A program made the position numbers and the translations under genes. This document shows positions 25,193-38,113 of a DNA stretch of 64,000 nucleotides, piece by piece. Within the stretch, counting starts at the first letter, position 1. Every line of letters begins with the position of its first letter. Origin of the DNA: Seiridium cupressi (Eukaryota; Ascomycota; Sordariomycetes; Amphisphaeriales; Sporocadaceae); NCBI GenBank assembly GCA_036674765.1, contig JARVKI010000009.1, forward strand, positions 496,001 through 560,000, read 5' to 3'. Under the pieces are notes generated by a model. It did no database searches, had not been told where the DNA came from, and saw nothing but the letters and a program-made list of their open reading frames with translations.

Positions 25193-28100
25193 TTATGCGG
25201 ACTTCTCGTGCTGGGTGGAGACACGCTGGAGTGAAACAACTATGAAACAGTTAGTCAGCAAGCACTCAAAATACATTAGGATGAAAACTTACCAAAATCC
25301 TCGAGAGATCGCTGCTTCTGGTTGCCCTTGATCGATCTTCCGTGCATCATGTTGTCGAAGCCTTGGCTGCCAGACATGAGGTAGTAGATACCGCCCATGA
25401 TGCAGAAGACACCGAAGGAGTAGATCCAGATACGGACAACGGCGACAATGGAAGTCTGCTCACCGCCCTCGAAGAAACCCCAGATGGTGAAGCAGGTGGC
25501 AAGGATATCGACGACCAGAATGGCACCGGTGAGTTGCCAAGAGGGAATGGAAGACCAGAAAGGTCCGTTGGCTCTGGTGATGAAGATCAACCAGTTCTCA
25601 GTAAGGGAGATTTCAAGGAAGAGAACCTCATCCATGTTACCGAAGTTCTGGACAATACCACCGTCGCTACCTTGGGCGTACATGGTGGTCACAGTGATCC
25701 AGGTACCGACAGCCAGAATGATACCGAGGCAGACGGACATTCCCCAAAGTTTGGGCAGGTTCCACTTGACGGGGGACTTGGAGAAGGGGGCATTGTCGTA
25801 GGCAATAGCCAGCGTGGCAACATCGGCGAAGATGGCAATGAAGACAACCAACTCAATGTTGAGCGAACGGTTCAGAATAGCGATCCAGAGACCAAGGAAG
25901 ATCTCAAGATGGATGGAGAGAGCAATTCTGTAGACGACGTAGGCGTACATTCTGTGGAAAATCTGGCGGGAAGTCTTGAGGGCATCAATGATGGCACCGA
26001 GACCGGGGGCAAGAAAGACGATATCGGCAGCGGATCGGGCAGCATCGGAGGCACCCTCGACAGCAATACCAGTATCAGCCTTCTTCAGAGAGGGGGCATC
26101 GTTGACACCATCACCAGTCATGGCAACAAGGTAACCGCGCTGTTGGAGAATCTCGACGACATTGTACTTGTGCTGGGGGAAGACCTCGGCGAAACCATCG
26201 GCAGCCTCGACGAAATCGTAGACCTCCGAACCGGGCATGTCACCACCACCGCCAAGACCGAGACGCTCAGCATTGTAGATGTTGGTACCGAGACCGAGCT
26301 GGCGGGAAGTTTCACGAGCGATACCAACAGCATCACCAGTCAACATCTTGATGGACAGACCGAGAGTCTTGGCCTCGTTGACAGTCTTGGCGGTATCGTG
26401 GCGGGGGGGATCAGAGCAAGGCATGATTCCGAGAATCTCCCAAGCACCTTCACCACGCTTGCGGGCAACACCGAGGGAACGGAAACCACGGGTAGCGAAT
26501 TCGGCGACCTTGTTCTTGTAGGCGTTGTCGATCTCCTCAGGAATGGGGTGATCCTCCTCGACAGTCTTCAAAACGAACAGAGGAGCACCCTTGACACAGG
26601 TGATGATCTCTCCTTGAGGGGACTCAACAACGGCGGTGACCTTCTTGGAGACAGGATCGAAGGGGAAGAACTCGCGGACAATGTACTTGCTCAGAACGCC
26701 CTTGGCACGAGGGTAGAACTTGAGCGACTTGAGGAAAGCCTTGTCGATGGCATCAATACCCTTCTTCTTGCGGCTGGCAGCAAGACAGGCAGTAAGCATG
26801 AGATCCTCAGGATCGACACCAGCGACTGTGTAGGGCTCAGAAAGAGAGAGCTTGTTCTTGGTCAGGGTTCCAGTCTTGTCGGAGCAGAGAATTTCGACAC
26901 CAGCCAGAGACTCAATGGCGGAAAGCTTCTGAACGATAGCCTTCTTCTTGGCCAGGTAGGCAGCACCGACAGCCATGGTGGTGGTAACGACGGCGGGAAG
27001 ACCGACGGGGACACCGACAATGGTGATAGCGAGGGTGAAAGCGAGGATATCAACAATAGGGTTGGATCGGTAGAAGGACGAAACCCAGACGACAACCAAG
27101 GTGAGAATGACGAGGACCAGGAGCACCTGACCAATACCGTTCAAGACCTCAGTGAAATGACCAGTGCCGCTGGAAGCTTGGCTGACAAGTGCGGCAGCAC
27201 GACCGACGAAGGTGTTGTCACCGGTGGCAGTAATGACTACGAAAGCCTCACCACGCTTGACAGCGGAAGAAGCAAAGCATTGATCTCCGTGGTGCTTGTC
27301 GACTGCGAGAGATTCACCGGTAAGGGCAGATTGATCAACTGTCTAGCTGTTAGCCATAGGATTCCTTCGGGGCAAAGACAGGCACAGTTCGATGTGACAC
27401 TCGTCACCATCTCGTGGTTCTTGTTCCCATGCGACCGAGCCTCCGGTGCCCCAATGGCGTTGGTTCACCGAGTATGGAGCCAAGATACAGGCTCCGGACT
27501 CTACAAACCATTGGGACGCCAAGGAACAAGATATTGTGGACAGAACTGTGCCAGAAAGAGCGGTTTTACATGCCTTGGAGATATGCGTCCTATACGGCAA
27601 AATATTAGAAAAATTCTAAAACATATTCATCTCAAGAGGTTAACTTACATCAGTGACAATGCGGCCGTCGGCAGGAATGATGGTTCCTTCTTCAACCTGA
27701 AGGATATCGCCGGGAACGACCTCAGGAGCCTCAACTTCCTTGAGCTGACCGTCACGGAGAACGACAGCCTTGAGGGCAAGAGTCTTCTTCAATTCGTCGA
27801 CAATGGAACCGGCTTGGTATTCTTGGATGAAACCGACAGCGGCGTTGAGCAGGAGTAGAGCGCAGATGACACCGAAATCGACCCAATCCTCGAGACCGGC
27901 GGCCAAGACAGCGGCGGCTTCCATAACGAACTGGATGGGACCGATGAAGAAACCTTTAAACTAGGTTAGAAGCTGGGTTTTGTCGACAAATTGACTAGGC
28001 TGCTTCAACTCACCCAAAAACTTCAGGACCAAGTTCTCCTTCTCCTCCTTCATCTGGTTGAGACCGAATCGCTTGCGGCGAGCGTGGACTATGGCAATTG

Positions 28101-28426
28101 TTAGTATATAATCAGACCAGCTGCGGCAAGTCCGGCCACTCACCTTCGTCAGAGGTCAGACCGATGCGAGAATCGGTTTGGAGAAGCTCCTCGGGAACAA
28201 CGCGGCCAGTACCAGGCGAGGCATTCTCCTCCTCTTCCTCGGGGTCCTCAGCGCCCTCAACACTCTCGAGATCCTCGATCAGGGCATCGATGTCCTCGTC
28301 CTCATCCTCTTCGGGAGCCTTCTTTTCTGTGGTGGGGTCGGTGGCGTGGTGCTCCTTCTCGTCGAACTTGCCAGACTCGATGTTGGTGTGTAAAGCCGGC
28401 GCAGCGGCGGCGTTAGACTCGGCCAT
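25193..28426 (-). CDS. PMA1: Plasma-membrane H+-ATPase (P3A-type)
   Basis: Six exons: 28426-28144, 28088-28014, 27953-27649, 27589-27574 (16-nt microexon), 27338-25293, 25239-25193; introns 55, 60, 59, 235 and 53 nt; 923 residues, the usual Pma1 length. It pumps protons out of the cell using ATP and energises nutrient uptake. Visible motifs: acidic N-terminal cytosolic domain ([17 protein letters not shown]), the DQSALTGES actuator loop, PVGLPAVV in M4, the phosphorylated Asp of [11 protein letters not shown] (about residue 380), [48 protein letters not shown], and the C-terminal regulatory tail [19 protein letters not shown] with Ser/Thr sites known in the family for glucose-dependent activation. 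The last exon restores this tail; reading into the intron would end at DFGKFSS. The donor after the microexon is GC rather than GT. Very even GC-rich codon use creates a long antisense open frame. Confidence 0.97.
27339..27648 (-). other. PMA1: PMA1 microexon with flanking introns, the second a GC-AG intron
   Basis: The upstream intron is 27648-27590 (GTAAGT donor, TTCTAAT branch-like site, TATAG acceptor). The 16-nt exon 27589-27574 codes Asp-Ala-Tyr-Leu-Gln plus one base. The second intron, 27573-27339, starts GCATGT and ends GACAG with a GGCTAAC branch-like site. Joining gives [20 protein letters not shown], the unbroken actuator loop known from fungal Pma1. Skipping the exon and joining GTAAGT to the TTG acceptor breaks the frame. 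No GT donor in the area gives the right frame, so a GC donor is required. Confidence 0.88.
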
Positions 28427-31400
28427 TGTGGCGAGTGAAAGGTGACAGCCGAGTTCGACTGACCGTCGTACAAGAAGAAGAAATTAGGTCCAAAGATTAA
28501 GTGCGAGTCGGCGTTGTAGCTTCTAGGTGAGCTGAGGGTGTTGTAAAGGTGTTCCTAGGGTTGCGGATGGATGTTGTTGGAACGAAACAACTAATCCAAG
28601 GTAGTCCGGAGACTGAGTGTTGGGGGGGGGGATCACGACTAAGACGGTCCTGGGAGGCACACGTTTGTCTGTCAAAAGGCAGTCGTGAGGAAGGAAGAGG
28701 GAAAGAAGGGAATGAGGGTGCGAGTTGCGCTTGATATTTGAGCTGGCCGTGTGGAGTCTGCACTGTAAGAGTTTTCAAGCTTTTCATTGGCCGGGGGAAG
28801 TGCCAGGTCCAGGAAACATCGCAGAGAGCTAAATTCAATTCACCCCGGAACAGGTACAGACGCAACTTTCACGGGAGAGCAGAGCACTTTCTTTCGCGCC
28901 AATATGACAGGTATAGAGCGGGTCAAATTGTAGTAAGTTGGACGAGCATTTTACAGTGACTATCCAGAGCTCCGAAAAGCCATTGGGCATCTCTCAAACC
29001 TGCTCGTCTGCATCCGATGTGCTATCTCTTCCCTCATTGCTCTCTGACAAGGCACTTTTGTTGTGATGCACGAGAGATGAGTTGCCGGTACGTATCTCAC
29101 TAGTCTCTCGTACCGCGCTTGCAGGCATTCATGAGCTCCCCACATCCAGAGCTGGTGGCACCTACCCACAGGCCAATCATCGGCTTCGCTCCCTCGATGG
29201 AAAACACGCGAACGCCGATGCTGTAAAATACCGCAGATGGATTTCGTGACGTCGCCCATATGTATTTGCGCCAAAGGCCTCATTCGCTCGGTAAGGCATG
29301 CCGCTGGGCAAGTCTGCCTCCATACTCAGGTCAATTGATGTCCGAAAGCCCTAACCTGCTGGGTTCGTGGCCCAGCTTTCGCCCTCACTTGCGCTGGCCA
29401 TTGCAATGTCTTCTCATTCCGGATCGCGACAAAACATTGCACAGCTCCCAAGCTCCATGGCCATCTCCAGGGCTAAGGCGGCCGAAGGTACATGCATGCA
29501 TGGCTAGCTTGACCTCCGCCAGGGTTGCCGATTGCCGTTCGCACGGAGTGGATTTCGTGTTTGCACTGTGTAGAGTGGTAAACAAATAGGTGACGGTACT
29601 AAGAATTAAGGATCATAGGTCTGGGAATCGTACTACTAGTCTGAACTACTTCCCACTGCTGCCAGCCCACACACCGAGTGGCATGTCCAAGTGACAAGAC
29701 CCCAAGCCCCAAGCCCGCTGCTATTCTTTTATCCGTTTCCGCCCAGATGTCCATCTTCATAAACATCTCTTGGACATGCCCAATCGAGGCTGCGGCTGCT
29801 GTCAACGACGAATCGGAGAGCAGCGGCCCAAATTCGACACAACCAAAGTGCCGTTGGCATGTCAATCCCCAAGCAATACGTCATTATCAGACCCGTCTTA
29901 GGGTGTTATGGTTCCAGTGAGATACGGCAGAGATTCTTCGCAATTGCTTACTTTGACAATGCCTAGCGTTGCAAATTGCATTGAGCATTGCACTCTTAGC
30001 TATGGAGTATATTGAATAAATGAATTCTTGATCGTGGGACGTGGAAGCCAGCTAGAGAGGTCCAGTAGTATAACCAGCAGACCGCCGAATAGAAAGCTAC
30101 TGTGAGAGGGTGGATTTCTCCATTATTCAGGAACAATACCGATCCCATCAGTGGATAGTAGTTACAGACAGTGGGTGTAAATGCGCGTAGTGTTAGCATT
30201 GTGAGCTATTTAGGAAACTTTTTTTTTTTCTTCTCGAAGTCGTCTATCTTCTCGGCTCGCCTGGCTACTGGGCTGCATGCTGCGAATAGTGTGGTGGTGA
30301 TCGGTCTGACCGGCCTGATTTTTGCCGCACGCTTGAGAGCCATTTGCCGCTGCGTGAGCCCCATATTGTCGCTCTTTCCCATTCCTGGGGGCGTGCCTGT
30401 GCGCATATGCACGGGTCTCGAGTCATATCCGCACCACAGCACTCGCTGCGAGCCGGCTTCTCACGATTTCTGGAGCCAAGCACGCTGAGGTAATTTTCAG
30501 CAATTGTCGGAGTTTCAGGAAAATTCCTCGTTGGCGCGGTGCTACCGATTGTCCCCGGCCATCGAGACGCCCAAGCAGCATGGCCCTTTGTCCTCCACAC
30601 GGGCTGTCCCAATTGGGGCTGCTGAGCAGCATCACAACGGTGACCGTTGACCGTTGACCGCTCAGATCCAGCCTGTTCTTCATATCTCCTCGCCCATGGT
30701 GCTATACTAGGCATTCATTTCTCCGACTTTCTGGCCGAGCTAGTGATATGGTCCCTCGACCTTGCCGAGGTCACCAGCCTATTGAGATCCATCGCAGTCC
30801 ATACCCAGAACGCTGAGGCTTGTCGTCCTCCGAATAGTGTCGCGAAAGCGTCGCTCAACCTTCCATGAGCGCATTGCTGCAATGTCACCAGTCCCAGAAA
30901 TAATATTCGCCGCGAAATCACTTGCAGCGAGTGCTCCAGCTCGCTGCATCCCGCGCATCGGCCCCGCAGAACCCCCATCCCCAATTCTCCAATCAATGGC
31001 ATCCGAAATAACGATTCAGGAAGACTCCAATTCCAGCGAGCAGGGATCACCCGGGAGGCTTGGAAGGCAATCCGCGCTAGGGATATCGCGCATCGCACAT
31101 TTGCCTCGCCGTTGTCGCCGGTCTTTAGACGGGAGTGAACCGCCAGCACGCAATCGAGCCAAGCACTCAATCCAGATCCCCAGCGGCAGCATCTGGCATC
31201 TTGCTCGACTCGGCCCAGGGCCTTCCCTCTATGGAATCCGTCGGCACCGGAACCGCTAGAGGCAGTCTGGGAAAACCGAACTATTCAACGTCTAGTGTCT
31301 GACTCGCCGAGGCACCTCCACAACGCCTGGCGAGCCCCCCAGCTCCTTCGAGCACCGTAATTACCACACAGATCCTCCATACTTCGTACGGTCAGTCCCC

Positions 31401-34400
31401 TCGGATATTACGCTTCTCTGGGTGCCCACACTGGAAGTTACCCGAACGCTCGCAACCTTGATCACTTGACATCCGAGCGAGTCCAGAAGCGACGCGTACC
31501 GCCAGACCGCGCACCTTGCTCAATCTTATTCAAGCTTTTTGCTTGCCTTTGCCTCATGTGGCCTCAGCTCGAGCCCTACCATGGGCGCAATCGGTGCATG
31601 GCCAGGATACTGGCAATCGAGCGCTGTGCAGCCGCTATCTTGCCTCGCTTGGGAGCGCGTGCGCTCGCTCTTCCTTGCACCTACGTCAGATAGCAGCGCA
31701 TTGGACACCACAGTGCCGCACCGTTACACATGGCAATTGTCTCTCTGCATGGGTAGCTCCGGGAAATTTGAAACGAACCCTTGGGGCTTACCGTTCAAAC
31801 AGACTGGGTCTGTTCGCGAGAAACAAGTTTGTTTACTTGTGAATCCTATCATCAGCAGCTGTCAGCTGTGAAACAACGAAACAGCACCAATCGTACTTTG
31901 TAATATATTGTGGGAGAGACCGACCTGGGAACCCTTGGTCCACCGTATGCGAATGGGTTCGAGGTCTAGACCATTGGCTTAACAGATGCTCTAATGCTGT
32001 CTCGACAAGCTCGGGATGCCGACATGCGTGTAGTCTGGTTTGCGGATGATCCCGTCCATGTCCAATCCAGTTCAACCAAAGATCGGTCAGCAAACGCTAT
32101 GTTGGTTGGTTATCTTGTTGGTCTGTAGAAGCCAAATTTTGTTAGCTGAGCCGCGTAGTCCAACGACAGTTTCGCCCGGCGCGTTTCCTAGACTTCAAAT
32201 GCTTCAAATTTTGGAAACCTTCCCGACGAACTCAGTTGGACTCGCATAAGTTCGATTGTCGGTCGCGCCGAAAACCGAGCCATGCCTGTGCAAGAGTCTT
32301 TCTTTTCTATGACACTTACTATACAAGGCAAAGGATTCCTCAGCCTTATTTGATGGTACAGTGCCGCTTGGATCAGTTCAAGTAGTAACGAGGCATTGCT
32401 TTGCAGGGTATGAAAAGCTTGTTCCCGGCTAGGTGGTCATGTAGCCTCGGGGCTCGCTCTCGGCAACTTCGCTCTATCTTAAGAGGATCGCCGGATGCCC
32501 GGGAATTGGTTGATTGACATCGTCGACACATGTAAAAGATAGCAAGATTCCCCTTCAAGCATTTTGCACCGCTTTTGAGGTGGTCGCCCATGACGCTACG
32601 TCTCATCTCCACGGAATATCGCCCAACGACCTCTCGAATTGGTACGATGCCGATCGCGACGACACGTAAGCGTAGCCAAGACGGCATAGTGAACCAACGG
32701 TATTACTGAGTACAGCCAAGATGTCTTGTCCGGTGATCGTGATAAGAAGATCATTCCAAAGACATACCACGTGAGCTCGCTCAGTTCTCACCATTCTATA
32801 TTATATTCCAGAATAACTAGCTCCCCTTCGCACCCGAATCAGCCGCGTTTCTCAACGTGTAGTCAGTCTTACAGCCAAGGCTGATAGTCTCCAATTGGCA
32901 TCTCGAGGCCTCAATGAGTCTGATTAGTGCTACCATCTCGCGGCCCGTCTTGGCTTGGCAGTCGACTATTACTATATAAGTACCGCCGATCTTGGTCTGG
33001 GCAGGGCGATCTACTCCTTGGCCTCTAGATTACCCCTTGGGGTACCACAGCAAGTGTAGATACTCCGCGCTGCTAACCAATATCCATTGACAACACTAAT
33101 GTTTCCACCGAATGGGTTGTGGACTGACCTTATGCGGAGCTGCTCGTTTTCCACCAAACATCATAATCAAGAATGCGAGCGTACGATCTGCTCACACCGC
33201 TCCGTCGGGTCCAAGCTTCGCTGGAGCATGGAAACGAGCAGAATTCCCCGAGTGTACGTGAGAAATGATTGCCAACGGCCGAGGCAAGCTATGCGTTTCC
33301 TAACACCACCCATTCCGCACCGACCACTCTCTGCCAGCGACAAGCGACTTGTTGAAAGTTCATATTGGCCTGTCTGCGTTACCTGTAGCAGCAGTCGAAG
33401 CTCGACCGCGGGCGCGCCGTGGCTGTGTGGTCTATAGCACGTACTTCGCCTTGAAACTATCGATGCTATACTGTACGAGCCTTGGCGACCACTGAACACA
33501 GCCACACGGGACGTTGTTGCGCGTACGACAAGCTAGGCGCTGACCACGTACTACGGGAGGTTCACTGCTTGGTCTCCCGATCCTGTAGGGGTCCAGTCGC
33601 CGGGTTGAGATCCAACATGCTTGGCTATGCAAAGGCCCGTGATGCCTGGTCTTTTGACTGCATGTCAGATCCTGCTGGCATTAGAGCATGGCGCCGGCAT
33701 TTACATGCCTGGCTCATGACTTCGAGTACATGGCCTGTTCTTCTCACGTTGACTTGTGGAACGGAGTACATGCACTTATCCTGCTACTGGTGCTACCAGG
33801 TATCGACTCTTAACTTTCAACTTTATTCGAAGTAGCTTCGTAACCATGCTGAGCTCCCCCGACGAGTTGGCAGTGAGATTCTGGCTGGGTTTTCTACAGA
33901 ATATGATATCACGTCAATTACCTCTATCAGGAGTATTAGCACTTGATGGTAATTTGAAACCCATAACCGTGTTTCGTTAAAGCATTGATTAAACCTCATT
34001 TTTGCCGATCATTTCTTCTGTGCCCGGCATAGTTTTCCTTCATATGAGGCCCGGTTGTTGAGCTTATTCGTCAATTGCACTTGGGTAATCAGAGCATCGT
34101 AACACCAGCAGTGATATATTCATCTACTCAGTAACTTCACCGCTTGTGAAAGCGATAAAAGAAAACAGGATCCACGGGCTATGGATGTGGGACTGAGACA
34201 GAGACATTTATATATGCAGTCTCATTCATCCCATGCCCAATCGAGAGCAACGATAAATAAGGTCGACCGACAAGTTCCTGATTCACTTTTATGTTGATAC
34301 ATTGTGGAGACACGGCCAATAAGCAACATATTTTCATTTTAGGTTAATATAGTCTCGGAAGAAAAAGGGTTTTGCTTCTGTCTTTGACACATTGGGGGTT

Positions 34401-35500
34401 ATGTGTTTCCAATCAGTCAAAAATTAAACTTAGTGCCAAAGTCTGATTTCGGCAATTGCGGTGCAAAATGTGTAATAGCTTTATATGATCACTGTTTATG
34501 ACCCCTGCAAGGCATTCTTTCTGTCATGATTCCTCAACTCATGCTTCCTTCGTCCATGAATACGGTTCGAATACTACGTCTTGTTGACCCTGCGTAATTC
34601 ATCCTGAGTCGATGCGGCTATCCACAATATGTGTGAAACATTAATGCTATAGATTCAACCCAGCATTCATAACAATTTCCCTATCAATTATCTCTACTTA
34701 GTTCACGATCATGTAACCTACAATGTTCAGCTGTGGACCAAATTCATCTCTGACACCTCCTTGAATACAACCAGTATCTGTGTGCCGTGGGACCGCGTCA
34801 TTCAATCCGGGGTTAGAGATCGAACATATTCATCAAGACATACCCAAGTAATTTGCCAAATTGAACTCGATTTTCACTGACGCACCGACACGCAGAAAGG
34901 ATCGAAGGCGCAATCATCTCACTTGATGCCCAATCAGAAAAGGTCATATATGTCTTGCTGCTATGGTGTCCTATAATGGTCGAGGATATCGCAAGGGTCA
35001 CTGCCATGCCAGGTTGTGAAGTCGTGTTAGGAAGTTAGGAGAGTAACCTGGTCCACCATTGTGAGGGTTTTGTTTACTTATCCTGAACGATCAGAGAAGG
35101 AGGCAGAAACTAAACGGTGATGCCGGACTGGGAGCGGTAGTCCATCTGCGATGTCATCTGTAGACGGACAATAGTAAGACTAAATGTATTTGAGTATCTC
35201 ATAGCGGCAGAAACGTCACCGTAAGAGAAAATCTGGATGCGATGTGTGATTGTATTTAGAGCTAAACATTCAAAGGCGGCCCAATAGAGCATGCCACACT
35301 TCGAGGAGCCCAGTCTATAGCCCAAACAAGAGCGGCTAGATGGTCTAGGCGCTCCACTAGCAGAAAAAAACGTCTATAAGCAATTGCCTTAAGATTCACG
35401 ACATTTCGCCTTTCCTAGCGAAATTAGGGTCCTAGCCATACCAAGGCAAACCAAAGGCACGTTACATAACCCAAACCACCCACAACCCCCGGAACGCCGT
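28427..35500. other. 7-kb gene-poor interval between PMA1 and YHM2
   Basis: The first 0.5 kb should be the PMA1 promoter and leader; it holds a run of ten G at 28622-28631 (C on the coding strand). A run of eleven T lies at 30219-30229 and a threefold tandem of TGACCGT at 30641-30660. No open frame exceeds about 151 codons and those present overlap others on the opposite strand without recognisable protein. From about 34.0 to 35.4 kb the DNA is AT-richer. I recognise no transposon, tRNA or rRNA. Confidence 0.5.
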
Positions 35501-36632
35501 CTAATGCTTAGCAGTGACCTTCTCGCCGGTCAACTTCTCAACATAGGTTTTGGCCATGTCACCCATAGCCACCATGCAGACCGTCTGCCAGACGCTCAAT
35601 CCAATACGAGGAGCAACACCTCGGTACAGACCCTTCAAGCCGTTCTGCGAATAGATGTACTTGGCAGTGTTGCCGACAGTCATCTTCTTGGGACGGTTGG
35701 GATCCTCCGTCTTACTCTGCATCTCAACACGAATGACCTCAATGGGCTGGTTCCAAGCCGACAGACCACCACCCAAAGCGGAAGCGGTAATCTTCTCGAG
35801 AGCACTCAGCTTCTCGCCGTCCTTCTTGTTGGTGACATTGCGGATACCCTGCTCAGCCAGACGGGACAGACCGAAACGGGAACCCCAGTTAGTCATCTGT
35901 CGAATAGCGACGGCATTGACGCCCTTGTTGATTCCCTTGATGCCTTCCTTGCGGTAGATATCGGCGAAGGTAGCGAAGGTGCCAGGAGGCTTAACACCCG
36001 TGGCGGCGAGCTTGTGCTGGGTGATCTCGACCGTCTTCATGCAGGTGCAGAAACCCATGGTGGCATAAGCCTGAGCAACACCACCAGTCATACCTCCAAG
36101 GATACCACCAGTGAACTCCGTGGCACCGGCGGCGCGGGCATAGTACTCGGCTTCGGAGGCGACAAAGAGAAGGACGGCACCCTTGGTGGACGCCTCGATC
36201 CAGGCCCAGGGGATAAGACCTTGGTAGACTACATACGGAGAAACCAAATGTCAGCTTCTTACTCCTGGATTGACAGAGTGATCTTGGACTCGTGGACTTA
36301 CACCCAAAGACACCACCACGATTCCAAATGCGTCCCAGGGCCGTGGCAAAGCTATCGCCACGGTTCGCAGCCATGGTGGTCTTGACGACCTCGAGAGGTT
36401 GGCCTAGGGACTAGATTGCATATCAGCATTAGGTTGTTCCATAAGCCGCACCCGCATGAACTAGATGGCGAAGGGGTCCCGATTGTGCGAACCAAAGGGG
36501 AGCAGGCGAAAAACGTACCGTGACCTCAAAGAGGTTGAGACCAGCACCCAGCAACAAGTTGGAGAACTTGATGGGCTTCTTCTCGAGCTTCTTCTCCGTC
36601 ATAGGAGGCATGGTAGCGGCGGTTGTCGACAT
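35501..36632 (-). CDS. YHM2: Mitochondrial citrate/2-oxoglutarate carrier Yhm2
   Basis: Exons 36632-36519, 36410-36302, 36228-35501 (introns 108 and 73 nt), 316 residues, near the 314 of yeast Yhm2. Inner mitochondrial membrane antiporter of the SLC25 family that exports citrate in exchange for oxoglutarate and feeds cytosolic NADPH. Three carrier repeats are visible: SLGQPLEVVKTTMAANR starts the first signature, GGILGGMTGGVAQAYATMGFCTCMKTVE lies in the second, and NQPIEVIRVEMQSK in the third. The stretches FYQGLIPWAWIEASTKGAV, GINKGVNAVAIRQMTNWGSR and SAWNQPIEVIRVEMQSK are highly characteristic of Yhm2 rather than of the Ctp1 citrate carrier. C-terminus AKH as in yeast. The next gene is mitochondrial citrate synthase on the same strand, a metabolic neighbour. 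Confidence 0.96.
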
Positions 36633-38113
36633 CTCAGCAAGAGGAAAAGGGGGTTCAGGCCTGACCAAGGCTAACGGGTTGCTCTTAGCAAAGTGGGAGA
36701 ATGGGGTTGAGTGGGAGAGCAGGAAGCGAACAGAACGAGCTGGGCAGAATGGCAGGTTTTGTTTGCGCAAAACGAAGCAATTACTGTATCGCTCGATGGA
36801 TGGGTCGGCTGGTCGTTGGGGGACGGGGACTAGGTAGGCCAGGGAGTGTAGCTCAACTCGACGGACTGTAAGCAGAAACCCACCGAGCCCCCAGTTCGGC
36901 TGGTCCAACGACGGAGTCGCCCTCGGTGCACGTGCATACGGCCAGGAAGCGCCCGAGGCAGGGAATGCTCCGGCTCAGGCACTTCAGGAAGCAGTTCTGC
37001 GATAGGAAATGGACGATGACTTACAGAAGAAGCACAGTCAAATCTGTCAGATGTAGCTACGAGAAGTCGAAGTGAATAGGGAACAAGATTAAAGAATGAC
37101 ACAGCCAAACCCCTCATCTAACTTTGGAGTCGTTCCCGACTCTCCTGTCTCTGAAACTCTACAGGTCAGCAGCCACAGCGAAACATGCAGCAGCGGACCT
37201 TGAGGTAGAGGCCAGAAAGTCTACCTACCTAACTACCTACCTAATCTTCCCTCAATCTACCTGACATTGGACCTAAGCTACCTAGGTACCTGGCAAGCCG
37301 GTCCCCGACACAGACTGCCTCAGCCTCACAGTGGTTCGCTGGCCAAACTCGCGAAAATTCAGGGCTCAACAAAAGCCAATGCTCCAGCCTTGGGCCGTTA
37401 TTTGGGGAAGCCGAGAGAAATAGTTTGCACTGCACGGCCCTCAACAGTCCGTACCGCGGATCCCCAAACGGACAAACTCAAGACTGACCGTTGCACAAGT
37501 TCCAGGGGCAGGACTTTTATTCTTATTTTCTCCCTATCGCAACAGGTGTCAGAAAAGTCTATCTTACAGCTTGCGACTTTGCAATGGCACTTTCTGTGAT
37601 TGGCAAGATGCATTCGTGGACTGTTTCACAAGCAGCCGTTCGGCCGCTTCGCCCGAGGCCCGAACCGCTTGGCCTGTACCGAATCGAGCACCTGGGGCAA
37701 GCTCGTTATAGGTAGGTAGGTAGCGCTAGTAAGAGCTCTCTCTGGCTGGTGGTGGAGGCGGCTCTGTTATCAACTTGCAGGTTATCGGGTCGAGTATTTG
37801 CGTTCATAGTCAACAGGTTTTACAACGACTTCACACTTTCGGTGCACAAACAAGCTGGTCAGTGATGTATTCAAGTCATGCATGCATCAGAGGAGAAATG
37901 ATATACCGCAGCAAAAAGCAACCAAACGTTATGGTAGTATCTACATAGACACAATGTCATGATTATATTGTACAAACGCAGTGAGTGGTATCATCAAGGA
38001 GCCCTCAAAAACACCTCCCAAATGACGACTACACTGCTCTTTGTAAGGAGCCCATTCTATCCGGTTTTTGACAAACTCCCCCACCACATAAGCAAGACAA
38101 CTGTTATACATTT
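36633..38113. other. YHM2 promoter and CIT1 3' flank with CTAC/GTAG repeats
   Basis: 1.48 kb. CTAC/CTAA-type tetranucleotide repeats lie at about 37220-37243 and the complementary GGTA repeat at about 37709-37723, some 470 nt apart. Short open frames only; no gene seen. Confidence 0.6.

Noticed and set aside
25342..27858. 838-codon open frame antisense to PMA1
   Set aside because: It lies exactly opposite the strongly biased PMA1 coding exons, crosses the PMA1 introns, and its product is Gly/Asp/Thr-rich nonsense; such antisense frames arise from codon bias.
30715..31259. Overlapping 140- and 151-codon frames on both strands
   Set aside because: Mutually antisense, no conserved motifs, typical of GC-rich non-coding DNA.
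31940..31975. GGTTCGAGGTC resembling a tRNA T-arm
   Set aside because: The base after the loop is not the required C and no acceptor, D or anticodon stems can be drawn around it.
35504..36385. 293-codon open frame antisense to YHM2
   Set aside because: Shadow of the YHM2 coding strand, crosses its introns, no recognisable domain.
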